A stretch of 64,000 nt of DNA from NCBI RefSeq assembly GCF_029590555.1, contig NZ_CP081001.1, forward strand, positions 2,886,001 through 2,950,000, read 5' to 3'. This document shows, piece by piece, positions 24,528-32,433 of the stretch. The DNA comes from Sphingobium sp. V4 (GTDB lineage Bacteria; Pseudomonadota; Alphaproteobacteria; Sphingomonadales; Sphingomonadaceae). Every line of letters begins with the position of its first letter. Position 1 is the stretch's first letter. Both the position numbers and the translations under genes were made by a program. The notes under the pieces are model-generated. The model was not told the origin of the DNA, did not search any database, and saw only the letters and a list, made by a program, of their open reading frames with translations.

Positions 24528-25118
24528 ATGCACCGCCGCCACCGCAAAAAGCTGCCCGGCCTCTGGCTGATCACCGATGAGCGGGTGACGGACGATGCGC
24601 TGCTGGAGGCGGCCGAGCGGTTGCCGAAGGGCAGGGCGGGCATCATCTTCCGCCATTATCGCACCGAAAGGGACGGACGGCGGGCCTTGTTTGCTGCCGT
24701 GCGCGAGATCGCGAGGCGTCGGCGGCTGGTGCTTCTGCTGGCAGGGGACAGACGGGATGCCGCCGCCTGGAAGGCTGACGGCTGGCATGGCCATGGGAGG
24801 AAGCGCCTGGGGCGCGGCATGATCCGCAGCGCGCCGGCGCATGATGCCTGCGAAATGGCTGCGGCGCGTCTTGTGCGAGCGGATATGATCCTGCTGTCGC
24901 CACTTTTCCCAACCCGGTCGCATCCCGGGGCACGGTCTCTCGGCCGCGTGCGCTTCGCGGCGCTGGCGCGGGTGGCGGACGGGTTTGTCCTGGCGTTGGG
25001 AGGGGTGAACGCAGCGCATGAGCCCATGCTGCGTGCCATTGGCGCGAAGGGCTGGGCGGCGATCGATGGGCTGACACGTAGCCCGCCAGCGCGGAGAAAA
25101 GCCGATATTCCGGACTAG
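24528..25118 (+). CDS. ThiE/TenI-like thiamine phosphate synthase paralogue
   Basis: A 196-residue TIM-barrel protein of the TMP synthase/TenI superfamily. Retained features are the first strand LWLITDERV, SPLFPTRSHPGARSLG (similar to the phosphate-binding GPVFPT loop) and LALGGVNAAH. The usual ThiE pyrophosphate segment QLRxK reads IIFRHYRTE here, and the VHLGQ region is WHGHGRK, both clear departures. It may therefore be a TenI-like regulator or a divergent enzyme rather than the main ThiE. It is 22 bases from the divergent YggS-type gene and overlaps the convergent GNAT gene by 4 bases. Confidence 0.75.
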   Translation: MHRRHRKKLPGLWLITDERVTDDALLEAAERLPKGRAGIIFRHYRTERDGRRALFAAVREIARRRRLVLLLAGDRRDAAAWKADGWHGHGRKRLGRGMIRSAPAHDACEMAAARLVRADMILLSPLFPTRSHPGARSLGRVRFAALARVADGFVLALGGVNAAHEPMLRAIGAKGWAAIDGLTRSPPARRKADIPD

Positions 25119-25615
25119 CCGCGCGCGCCGAGCGTCAACCGATAGAAACAGCTATCTACCGCCATGCGGGGGAAAGTGGACGGCAGGCTATCGGCATTGA
25201 CCAGGATAAATCCGTTGCGCTCGTAGAAGCGGTGGGCCGCCAGAAATGCATCGGTGGTGCCCAGCAGGACTTCAGCGACGCCGCGTTCCCGTGCAAGGTG
25301 GAGCAGCGCGTTAAGCAAGGCCTGGGCGACGCCGTTTTTCTGCCCCCGCCGGGGCGCGGCCACGAACATCTTGCGCAGCGCGACCCGGTCCGCGCCGATA
25401 TCCTTCATCGCGATCGTGCCGACGATTCTGCCTTTCGCCTCTGCGACCAGAAAATCGCCTGTACCGCTCCGGTAGAAGGCCGGAATCTCGGACAGATCAG
25501 GCTGGTCCTGCGCGGTGATGTCGATGCCATATTCCTCGCGCTGGATCGACAGGATGAGGTCGATCACGCCCTGGGTGTCTGCGGGCGTGAAGCTGCGGAT
25601 GTGAAAGGCGGTCAT
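25115..25615 (-). CDS. GNAT family N-acetyltransferase
   Basis: A 166-residue GNAT enzyme. The order of elements is clear: N-terminal HIRSFTPADTQGVIDLI, central strand VAEAKGRIVGTIAM, motif A RKMFVAAPRRGQKNGVAQALLNALL for acetyl-CoA binding (the usual R/Q-x-x-G-x-G/A reads RRGQKNGVA) and C-terminal FYERNGFILV. Substrate unknown. It is transcribed leftward and convergent with the ThiE-like gene, and 66 bases separate it from the acyl-CoA ligase gene upstream, so co-transcription is possible. Confidence 0.88.
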   Translation of the reverse strand: MTAFHIRSFTPADTQGVIDLILSIQREEYGIDITAQDQPDLSEIPAFYRSGTGDFLVAEAKGRIVGTIAMKDIGADRVALRKMFVAAPRRGQKNGVAQALLNALLHLARERGVAEVLLGTTDAFLAAHRFYERNGFILVNADSLPSTFPRMAVDSCFYRLTLGARG

Positions 25616-25681
25616 GCTGTTGGCTTAGCGGGGCGACCTGCCGGGTCAATCAGACTGCTGGCCTCGACAGGCGCGTATCCC

Positions 25682-27469
25682 TCACCCCTTGTACAGCGCG
25701 TCCAGCTGGTCAGCGTAGCGCTTGCGGATCACATGGCGGCGGATCTTCATCGAAGGCGTCATTTCCTCATTCTCGATGGTGAAAGGCTCATCCGCCAGAA
25801 TGAAGCGACGGACGCGCTCGATTACCGACAGGTCGTCGTTCACCCTGTCCACCGCCGCGCGCAGCGCCGCCTGATAGGCGGGGTTGGCCGCGGCGGCGTC
25901 GGGCGCTATAGCTTGCGCCGACGCCCATTCGCGGGTCCATTCCGCATCCGGTACGATCAGCCCGACCAGATAGGGGCGGCGGTCGCCATGGACCATGGCC
26001 TGGCCGATCTCGCTCTGGAGCGTGAGCATTCCCTCGATCTTCTGCGGCGAGACATTGTCGCCCTTGTCGTTGACGATAAGATCCTTCTTGCGGTCGGTGA
26101 TTCGGATGCGGCCCCGTTCGTCGATCTCACCGATGTCGCCGGTGTGGAGCCACCCGTTCTTCAGCACTTTCTCCGTCTCGGCCGGGTTGCGCCAATAGCC
26201 GTGCATGACCAGCTCGCCGCGCACCAGTATCTCTCCATCCTCGGCGATCCTGACCTCTACCCCGTCCAGGGGCGGGCCGACCGTGTCCATCGCAATGCCG
26301 GCCGCGGGGCGGTTGCAACTGACCACTGGCCCCGCCTCGGTCTGGCCATAGCCTTGCAGCAGAGTGAGGCCCATGGCGTCGAAGAAGAGGCCGACATCAG
26401 GGTTGAGCGGCGCGCCACCCGACACCAGCGCCTTCATCCGGCCGCCGAAGCGCGCCCGGATCTTGGGTATAAGGGTGCGGGAGAGGAGCAGCTTCATCGG
26501 CAAATCGAGCACAGAGCCCTTGCCGGCCTGCTCCTTCGCCGCGATGCGCAGGGCCTGACCCAGCAGATAGGTTGGAAATTTCCCCTGCTTCTCGATCGAC
26601 TTGATGATGCGGGTGCGCAGCACCTCGAACAGGCGGGGGACGACGACCATGATCGTCGGGCGCGCTTCCTCGATATTGGAAGCCAGCTTTTCCAGACCTT
26701 CCGCATAATAGATCTGCCCGGCCAGCAGCATGGGCAGGAACTGGCCGCCGCTATGCTCATAGGCGTGGGAGAGGGGAAGGAAGGAAAGGAATATCTCATC
26801 CCCCCAGCCGAAATCCTCCGCGACGATCTTGCCCGCCCCCTCCACATTGGCAAGGATCGCGCCATGATGCTGCATCACGCCGCGCGGCGCGCCGCCGGTG
26901 CCGCTTGTGTAGATGATGCAGGCCTGGTCGTTTCGGGTGGCGGTCTGGGTGACGGCGAAGGCATCGACATCGGCGGCACGGACGGCATGGGCTGCGATCA
27001 GATCGCTCCACAAATGGCAGGCGCAGCCGCCCTGCGCTCCGCGCAGAGGCTCCATGCCGATGACGAAGCTGGCTTGCGAGCGGACGACGGCGGGCATCAG
27101 CGCCTGCGCCAGCTTGGCGGTGGAGACGATGACGGCGCGGGCGCCGCTGTCGGTCAATATATGCTGATGATCGCGCGTCGTGTTGGTGGTGTAGGTCGGC
27201 ACGGTGACACAGCCCGCCGCCATGATCGCGAGGTCGGCGATGCAGAATTCGGGACGGTTTTCGCTGACCAGCATTACCGGGTCGCCCGGACTCAGTCCTT
27301 GCGCCTTCAATGCTGCGGCGAGCGCGACGACCTGGCCTGCGACCTCGGCCCAGCTTTGGCTGCGCCATTGGCCGCCGCTTTTGCGCCAGAGGAAGGGGGC
27401 GTCACCCTTTTCGGCAGCGCGGGCGAAGAACATCGTCACCAGGTTGGGGAATTTCTCGATGGCCCTCAA
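25682..27469 (-). CDS. AMP-dependent long-chain acyl-CoA ligase
   Basis: A 595-residue member of the ANL superfamily, most like long-chain fatty acid-CoA ligases. It activates an acid as acyl-AMP and then transfers it to CoA. The ATP loop reads YTSGTGGAPRGVM where TSGTTGxPKG is normal, so two positions differ. LLQGYGQTEAGPVVS, TGDIGEIDERGRIRITDRKKD and the C-terminal NVSPQKIE all follow the family order. The open fit of the whole length supports a working enzyme. Neither flanking gene points to the substrate. Confidence 0.92.
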   Translation of the reverse strand: MRAIEKFPNLVTMFFARAAEKGDAPFLWRKSGGQWRSQSWAEVAGQVVALAAALKAQGLSPGDPVMLVSENRPEFCIADLAIMAAGCVTVPTYTTNTTRDHQHILTDSGARAVIVSTAKLAQALMPAVVRSQASFVIGMEPLRGAQGGCACHLWSDLIAAHAVRAADVDAFAVTQTATRNDQACIIYTSGTGGAPRGVMQHHGAILANVEGAGKIVAEDFGWGDEIFLSFLPLSHAYEHSGGQFLPMLLAGQIYYAEGLEKLASNIEEARPTIMVVVPRLFEVLRTRIIKSIEKQGKFPTYLLGQALRIAAKEQAGKGSVLDLPMKLLLSRTLIPKIRARFGGRMKALVSGGAPLNPDVGLFFDAMGLTLLQGYGQTEAGPVVSCNRPAAGIAMDTVGPPLDGVEVRIAEDGEILVRGELVMHGYWRNPAETEKVLKNGWLHTGDIGEIDERGRIRITDRKKDLIVNDKGDNVSPQKIEGMLTLQSEIGQAMVHGDRRPYLVGLIVPDAEWTREWASAQAIAPDAAAANPAYQAALRAAVDRVNDDLSVIERVRRFILADEPFTIENEEMTPSMKIRRHVIRKRYADQLDALYKG

Positions 27470-27624
27470 GGCTCAACTCCTGTGCTTTTCGGCGCGTCTG
27501 GCGCGCGCCTGATCGTAAGGCAAGGCTATAACCATGCCTCGCCGTAACGGCCATGCTTTTCCAAGGTTTCGCTCTGGCGTTTCGCGATTTCCGGGGCGTC
27601 GATTTCATCCGACCGCAAATCGCC

Positions 27625-28644
27625 TCAGTCGAAAAGTCCGTCCTGTGACCCTGCGGGCGGATTGAGGCCCAGATGCTTCCAGCCCGGCCCGTTGAGGCAT
27701 CGCCCCCGGGCCGTGCGGGCGATGAGGCCAAGCTGGATGAGATAAGGCTCGATCACCTCCTCGATCGTGTCGCGCGCCTCGGAAAGGCCCGCCGCGAGGG
27801 TTTCGACGCCGACCGGGCCACCACGATAGATGTCGGCAATCATCATCAGGTACCGCCGGTCCATCAGGTCGAGGCCGAGCTGGTCGACCTCGAGCCGGCG
27901 GAGCGAGGCGTCGGCGACCTTCGCGTCGACAGCAGGCGCACCGGCGACATTGGCGAAATCGCGCACCCGGCGCAGCAGCCGCCCGGCGATGCGCGGGGTG
28001 CCCCGCGATCGGCGGGCAATCTCTATCGCGCCGTCCGGGGTGATCGCCAGGTCGAGCAGCCGCGCGGCGCGGCGCACGACCAGTTCCAGTTCCTCGACCG
28101 TATAGAATTGCAGCCGCACGGGAATTCCGAAGCGGTCGCGCAGTGGCGTGGTGAGCAGCCCCTGACGCGTCGTCGCGCCGACGAGGGTGAAGCGCGGCAG
28201 ATCGATGCGGACAGAACGGGCGGACGGCCCCTCGCCGATCATCAGGTCGAGCGCGCGGTCCTCCATCGCCGGGTAGAGGACTTCCTCGACCGCCGGATTG
28301 AGGCGATGGATTTCGTCCACGAACAGGACATCGCCCTCATCCAGGTTGGTGAGCAAAGCGGCCAGATCGCCCGACTTGGCGATAACCGGGCCGGAGGTCG
28401 CGCGAAAGCCTACGCCCATTTCCTTGGCGACGATCTGCGCCAGCGTGGTCTTGCCCAGGCCCGGCGGCCCGAAGAAGAGCACATGGTCCAGCGCATCGCC
28501 CCGCGACTTGGCCGCCTGGATGAAGATGCGCAGATTTTCACGCGCCGCCTGCTGGCCGACGAACTCGTCCAGCGATTTCGGACGCAACGCGGCATCGACA
28601 TCCTCGGGACGGCGCGCGGGGGTGAGGAGGCGGTCGTCGGTCAC
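27625..28644 (-). CDS. ruvB: Holliday junction branch migration ATPase RuvB
   Basis: RuvB is the hexameric motor that drives branch migration of Holliday junctions. The 339-residue protein has Walker [11 protein letters not shown], Walker B VDEIHRL, sensor 1 GATTRQGLL, arginine finger region and the C-terminal winged-helix part that binds DNA. It begins [20 protein letters not shown], near the usual start. It overlaps ruvA by 4 bases, so both subunits are made from one message. ruvC, often the first gene of this operon, is absent here. Confidence 0.98.
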   Translation of the reverse strand: MTDDRLLTPARRPEDVDAALRPKSLDEFVGQQAARENLRIFIQAAKSRGDALDHVLFFGPPGLGKTTLAQIVAKEMGVGFRATSGPVIAKSGDLAALLTNLDEGDVLFVDEIHRLNPAVEEVLYPAMEDRALDLMIGEGPSARSVRIDLPRFTLVGATTRQGLLTTPLRDRFGIPVRLQFYTVEELELVVRRAARLLDLAITPDGAIEIARRSRGTPRIAGRLLRRVRDFANVAGAPAVDAKVADASLRRLEVDQLGLDLMDRRYLMMIADIYRGGPVGVETLAAGLSEARDTIEEVIEPYLIQLGLIARTARGRCLNGPGWKHLGLNPPAGSQDGLFD

Positions 28645-29249
28645 TTCGCCGCCTTCCGCAGCGCCAGGCGCACCAGCGCGTCAAGGCTGGCGGTGTCGCC
28701 CAGTTCCTCTTCGGCGGCTGCGACGGCAGTGCTGGCTTCGTGCGGCTTGAAGCCCAGATTCTGGAGCGCGGACAGGGCGTCGGCGGCGAAACCGCCGGTC
28801 GGCACCGCCACTGGCCCGCCCATGCCCGCCGGGCCACCAGCAGGAGCCGCGCCGATCTTGTCCTTCAATTCATTGACGATGCGCTGGGCGAGTTTTGGGC
28901 CGACGCCGTTCGCCCGCGCGATCATCGCCTTGTCCCCCATCGCCACGGCGCGGTGCAGGTCGTGCGGTTCGAGGGCGGAGAGGATGGCCAGCGCGACGCG
29001 CGATCCCACGCCCTGGACATGGGTGAGCAGCCGATACCAGTCGCGCTCCTCGGCGCGGGCAAAGCCGACAAGGCGGATCGCATCGTCGGACACCAGCATT
29101 TCGGTGTGGATCGTCACCGCTTCGCCCACTGGCCCCAGCGCCGCGAGAGTCCGCGACGATGCGCCGACCAGATAGCCCACGCCGCCGACATCGATGATGG
29201 CGTGGTCGATACCGGTGCTGTCCAGCAAGCCCTTCAGTTTCGCGATCAT
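28641..29249 (-). CDS. ruvA: Holliday junction branch migration protein RuvA
   Basis: A 202-residue RuvA, which forms the tetrameric platform binding the four-way junction for RuvB. Domain I starts [20 protein letters not shown], domain II has the helix-hairpin-helix segments [14 protein letters not shown] and [16 protein letters not shown], and a flexible alanine/glycine linker leads to domain III ([20 protein letters not shown]) that contacts RuvB. ruvB follows with a 4-base overlap. The 143-base gap to the divergent ClpP-like gene should hold the promoters of both. Confidence 0.97.
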   Translation of the reverse strand: MIAKLKGLLDSTGIDHAIIDVGGVGYLVGASSRTLAALGPVGEAVTIHTEMLVSDDAIRLVGFARAEERDWYRLLTHVQGVGSRVALAILSALEPHDLHRAVAMGDKAMIARANGVGPKLAQRIVNELKDKIGAAPAGGPAGMGGPVAVPTGGFAADALSALQNLGFKPHEASTAVAAAEEELGDTASLDALVRLALRKAAK

Positions 29250-29392
29250 CTGCCTTGCCCTTCGGCGCGCTGCCCTTTGGTCATGATCTGTTCTTTACAG
29301 CCTGTTGCGCCGCGCGCCAGTGGGAAAGCACGGCACCTTTTGTCCGCCCATGCGTAGTGCAGCGCGACCTTCCCGAACATGAGGATGACCGG

Positions 29393-29968
29393 ATGCTGAT
29401 GACCGCGCCGTTGCTTGGCCCCAAGGATTTCGAATTTCCCTCGATCATGCTGTCGGGAATCGTCGACCATGGCATGTACCTGCATTTCAAGAATTGCCTG
29501 TCCACCGCGCCGCAGCAGGGGCTGGTCGTGGTCGAAATCTCCACTCTGGGCGGCGACCCGGAAATCGCCCGGCTGATGGGCGAGGACATCCGCTTCCATT
29601 CCGAACTCTATCCCGAGCGGCGGCTGGTATTCATGGGCCGCACGGCGGTCTATTCGGCGGGGGCGACCTTCATGAGCTTCTTCGCGACCGAGAATCGCTA
29701 TTTGACGCGCGGCACGCGGCTGATGATCCATGAACGGATCATCACCAAGTCGATCCAGCTGGCCGGGCCGCTTTCCACCTGCATTGCGACGCTGAAGGCG
29801 ACGCTCAACGAGATCGAATCATCCATCGCCATCCAGAATGAGGGATTCCAGAACCTGATCCTGGGATCGCAGGTGACGATGGAGCAACTGTTGGAAAAGG
29901 CGCCGGAAAACTGGTATCTGGAGGCGAATGAAGCGCAGGTGCTGGGGCTGATCGCCGGCGTGCTGTGA
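29393..29968 (+). CDS. ClpP-like serine protease-fold protein
   Basis: A 191-residue protein of the ClpP/crotonase fold. By eye the ClpP catalytic serine aligns with Ser88 (AVYSAGATFM) and the histidine with His113 (RLMIHERI). The third position, aspartate in ClpP (E. coli Asp171), aligns with Asn173 (APENWYL). It is not the main ClpP: the usual MIHQP and GQAASMGA wording is changed, and there is no clpX partner. ATG 29393 follows GAGGA; ATG 29399 is an alternative. It could be a ClpP paralogue with altered activity or a regulatory subunit. Confidence 0.72.
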   Translation: MLMTAPLLGPKDFEFPSIMLSGIVDHGMYLHFKNCLSTAPQQGLVVVEISTLGGDPEIARLMGEDIRFHSELYPERRLVFMGRTAVYSAGATFMSFFATENRYLTRGTRLMIHERIITKSIQLAGPLSTCIATLKATLNEIESSIAIQNEGFQNLILGSQVTMEQLLEKAPENWYLEANEAQVLGLIAGVL

Positions 29969-29982
29969 CGGAATGATCGCTT

Positions 29983-30047
29983 CGTCATCGCGAGTACCTC
30001 GAAGCAATCCATGTTGCGACGATGGATTGGTTCGCGGCGCTCGCAAC
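29983..30047. repeat. REP-like palindromic intergenic element
   Basis: The segment CAATCCAT (30005-30012) and ATGGATTG (30022-30029) form an inner 8-pair stem, framed by GCGAG (29990-29994) and CTCGC (30040-30044) as an outer stem. The wording CGTCATCGCGAG...GAAGCAATCCAT with the mirrored ATGGATTGGTTCGC...CTCGCAA resembles palindromic repeats dispersed in many proteobacterial genomes. Only this copy is in the window, so the repeat status rests on recall and on the palindrome. Confidence 0.5.
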
Positions 30048-30100
30048 CACAGGTTAATTTGCCTCTTGCCACAGGCTTCCCTCTCGCTTTGATATCCGCC

Positions 30101-30733
30101 ATGCGATCCCGGCCCCTCTTTCCCTGGCGTTACGGTATGTTCCTGGCGCTGCTTGCGCTCGCGGCGCCGCTTGCGGTGCTGCTGCCCTGGCATGAGGCGG
30201 TGATGGCCGGGTTCGATCTGGCTGCGATCGCCTTCATGGCTTCGGTCGCGCCGCTCATTGATGCCGCCCCCGATACGATGCGTCGCAATGCGCAAGCAAA
30301 CGACGCCAATCGCGGCCTGATGCTGCTGCTGACCGGAATCGTCAGTCTGGTAATCCTGGTGGCGGTGGGGGTCGCGATCAGCCAGCATGGCGGACCGGAC
30401 GGAGCGATGATCGCGCTTTTGCTGGCTACGCTGCTGATCGCCTGGGTTTTCTCGAACCTCGTCTATGCCATGCATTATGCCCATATCTTCTACCTGCCCG
30501 ATGGCCTCGGGAAGGATCGGGGCGGCCTGGATTTTCCGGCGACGAATGAACCGGGCTACTGGGATTTCCTCTATTTCGCCTTCACCCTGGGCATGACCTT
30601 CCAGACGTCGGACGTCTCAGTGACGACGAGCGCGATGCGCCGGACGGTGCTGTTCCAGTGCCTGGCGGCGTTCCTCTTCAACATCGGCATCCTCGCCTTC
30701 ACCATCAACGTGTTGGGCGGGTCAGGCAGCTGA
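30101..30733 (+). CDS. DUF1345 family membrane protein
   Basis: A 210-residue inner-membrane protein with about five membrane segments: LALLALAAPLAVLLP, FDLAAIAFMASVAPL, LLLLTGIVSLVILVAVGVAI, MIALLLATLLIAWVFSNLVY and LAAFLFNIGILAFTI. The conserved DUF1345 core is FSNLVYAMHYAHIFYL and DFLYFAFTLGMTFQTSD. Function unknown. The ATG at 30101 was chosen because the upstream frame crosses a palindromic repeat. The 3' end overlaps the convergent small gene by 12 bases. Confidence 0.82.
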   Translation: MRSRPLFPWRYGMFLALLALAAPLAVLLPWHEAVMAGFDLAAIAFMASVAPLIDAAPDTMRRNAQANDANRGLMLLLTGIVSLVILVAVGVAISQHGGPDGAMIALLLATLLIAWVFSNLVYAMHYAHIFYLPDGLGKDRGGLDFPATNEPGYWDFLYFAFTLGMTFQTSDVSVTTSAMRRTVLFQCLAAFLFNIGILAFTINVLGGSGS

Positions 30734-31003
30734 TTCCCAACGCGTCTCAGGTAGCGGTTCATCGTCCGCCATCGCGCGGATCGAACGCCACCACTCGTCT
30801 ACCGGCGGGCAAAAGGGAGTGACGTGGCCGGACCGGGGACGGGCGAACCAGCTTTTCCCGCTGCGATAGTAGATCCAGCGGGAGTCGCAGTGGAGCGGTA
30901 CCTGTTCAAAGGAAGGCGGTTCCTTCGGCGGATCATCGATCTGCCGCAAATGCCCCGGAACGGCGCGGACGCTTCCGTCGGGAAATCGCACGGCGATCGA
31001 CAT
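30722..31003 (-). CDS. Hypothetical protein (93 aa)
   Basis: A 93-residue soluble protein, MSIAVRFPDGSVRAVPGHL at the start, rich in proline, arginine and tryptophan (HCDSRWIYYRSGKSWFARP, DEWWRSIRAM). A GGAG ribosome site 7 bases before ATG 31003 supports it as a real gene. I recognise no family, membrane segment or signal. It overlaps the end of the convergent DUF1345 gene by 12 bases and is divergent from the methyltransferase gene at 31138. Confidence 0.65.
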   Translation of the reverse strand: MSIAVRFPDGSVRAVPGHLRQIDDPPKEPPSFEQVPLHCDSRWIYYRSGKSWFARPRSGHVTPFCPPVDEWWRSIRAMADDEPLPETRWESAA

Positions 31004-31137
31004 GATGCTCTCCTCATTTTTTTGCCCGCTCTCTCGCCATAACGATCTGATATTCTTTCGGTTCATGGGCAGTATGGGGATTTGCGACGAAATGCCTTCA
31101 TGGCTTGATTACCATTTTCCGCTAGAGGCCGAGCGTC

Positions 31138-32430
31138 ATGAGCAAGGCCGATCCCTGTCCCAAATCCTCGGTGAGCCATGGCGTCGGCATCGCCGGCCTG
31201 GTTGGGCTGGGCGTCTGGACGCTGATAGCGCGTCATTATGGGATGAACGGTCCCCACGCAGGACTTGCCGCCGTGGTCGCGTGCGGGTTGCCCATGGTGC
31301 TCTGGTCGCTGATCGTAGACAAGGTGCATCGCAATGCATCGACGGGGATCGACTGGGAAGCCGCGCCCCGCCCGGTCCGGCAAATGCTGGATATCAGCAT
31401 CATCAAGATCGCCGGACTATGGGCGACATGGCTGGCCATCGCCATCTTCTACTGCATCGCCCGCTGGTACTGGAGCGGCAATTACCGCTTTTCCATGGAC
31501 TTGTTCATCAATGCGGCGCCCTGGCTGCTGGTGTTTTCCATCCCCTATGTCGTCTGGATCGACCGGCGCCTGATCGAGCCAAGGGATGCCTCCTACAGTT
31601 TCGGACAATGGGTGATCGGCGGCGCGGCCGGCAAACCCGACATGGAGCAGGTGGCGCATCATGCTCGCGCCTGGGCGGTGAAGGGATTTTTCCTCGCCTT
31701 CATGATCTCGATCGTGCCGGGCAATTTCACCAACGTTGTGAACTGGCGGATCGAGGATAGCTTCGCCAACCCCGTGGCGCTGGCAGGGTTCCTGATCGCG
31801 GCCATGTTCATGATCGACGTCTGTCTGGCGACGGTCGGTTACATCCTGACATTCAAACCTCTGGATTCCCATATCCGCACCGCCAATCCCTATCTGGGCG
31901 GCTGGCTGGCGGCGCTGATCTGCTACCCGCCCTTCGTGCTGATGGGCGGCGGCGGGCCGCTCGACTATCATGCCGGTGGGGCGGAATGGGATTATTGGAC
32001 GCAGGGCGCGCTGCAATGGCTATTGGGCGGCTGGCTTGTGCTGCTGACCGCCATCTATGCCTGGGCGACGGTGGCGTTCGGCCTGCGCTTTTCCAACCTG
32101 ACCCATCGGGGCATCCTGACCCATGGTCCTTACCGCTGGACGCGGCACCCGGCCTATCTGTCGAAGAATCTCTTCTGGTGGTTTTCGGCGCTGCCTTTCC
32201 TGACGGTCAGCGGGTCGATGACCGACATGGTCCGCAACTGCGCGATGCTGGCGCTAACCAACGCGGTCTATTATTGGCGCGCCAGGACCGAAGAACAGCA
32301 TCTGTCGGCCGATCCCGACTATCGCGCCTATAGCGACTGGATGGAGCGTAACGCACCGGTCCCGCGCTTCTTCGCCTGGATGACGGGCAGGAAGCGCGAG
32401 ACGGCGGTGGTGGCCCAGCCGGCGGAGTAG
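31138..32430 (+). CDS. ICMT-domain membrane protein (isoprenylcysteine methyltransferase-like)
   Basis: A 430-residue integral membrane protein with about nine hydrophobic segments. The C-terminal part carries the isoprenylcysteine carboxyl methyltransferase/PEMT hallmark: THGPYRWTRHPAYLSKNLFWW and, later, RARTEEQHLSADPDYRAY, near residues 330 and 385. The N-terminal 250 residues are extra membrane helices with no clear match that I recognise. In eukaryotes ICMT methylates prenylated cysteines, while bacterial relatives methylate lipids or other small substrates, so the substrate here is open. No neighbouring gene clarifies it. Confidence 0.8.
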   Translation: MSKADPCPKSSVSHGVGIAGLVGLGVWTLIARHYGMNGPHAGLAAVVACGLPMVLWSLIVDKVHRNASTGIDWEAAPRPVRQMLDISIIKIAGLWATWLAIAIFYCIARWYWSGNYRFSMDLFINAAPWLLVFSIPYVVWIDRRLIEPRDASYSFGQWVIGGAAGKPDMEQVAHHARAWAVKGFFLAFMISIVPGNFTNVVNWRIEDSFANPVALAGFLIAAMFMIDVCLATVGYILTFKPLDSHIRTANPYLGGWLAALICYPPFVLMGGGGPLDYHAGGAEWDYWTQGALQWLLGGWLVLLTAIYAWATVAFGLRFSNLTHRGILTHGPYRWTRHPAYLSKNLFWWFSALPFLTVSGSMTDMVRNCAMLALTNAVYYWRARTEEQHLSADPDYRAYSDWMERNAPVPRFFAWMTGRKRETAVVAQPAE

Positions 32431-32433
32431 ACG

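Noticed and set aside
25232-27547. Open frame of 771 codons opposite the acyl-CoA ligase
   Set aside because: Low-complexity antisense frame, while the minus strand shows all ANL-family motifs.
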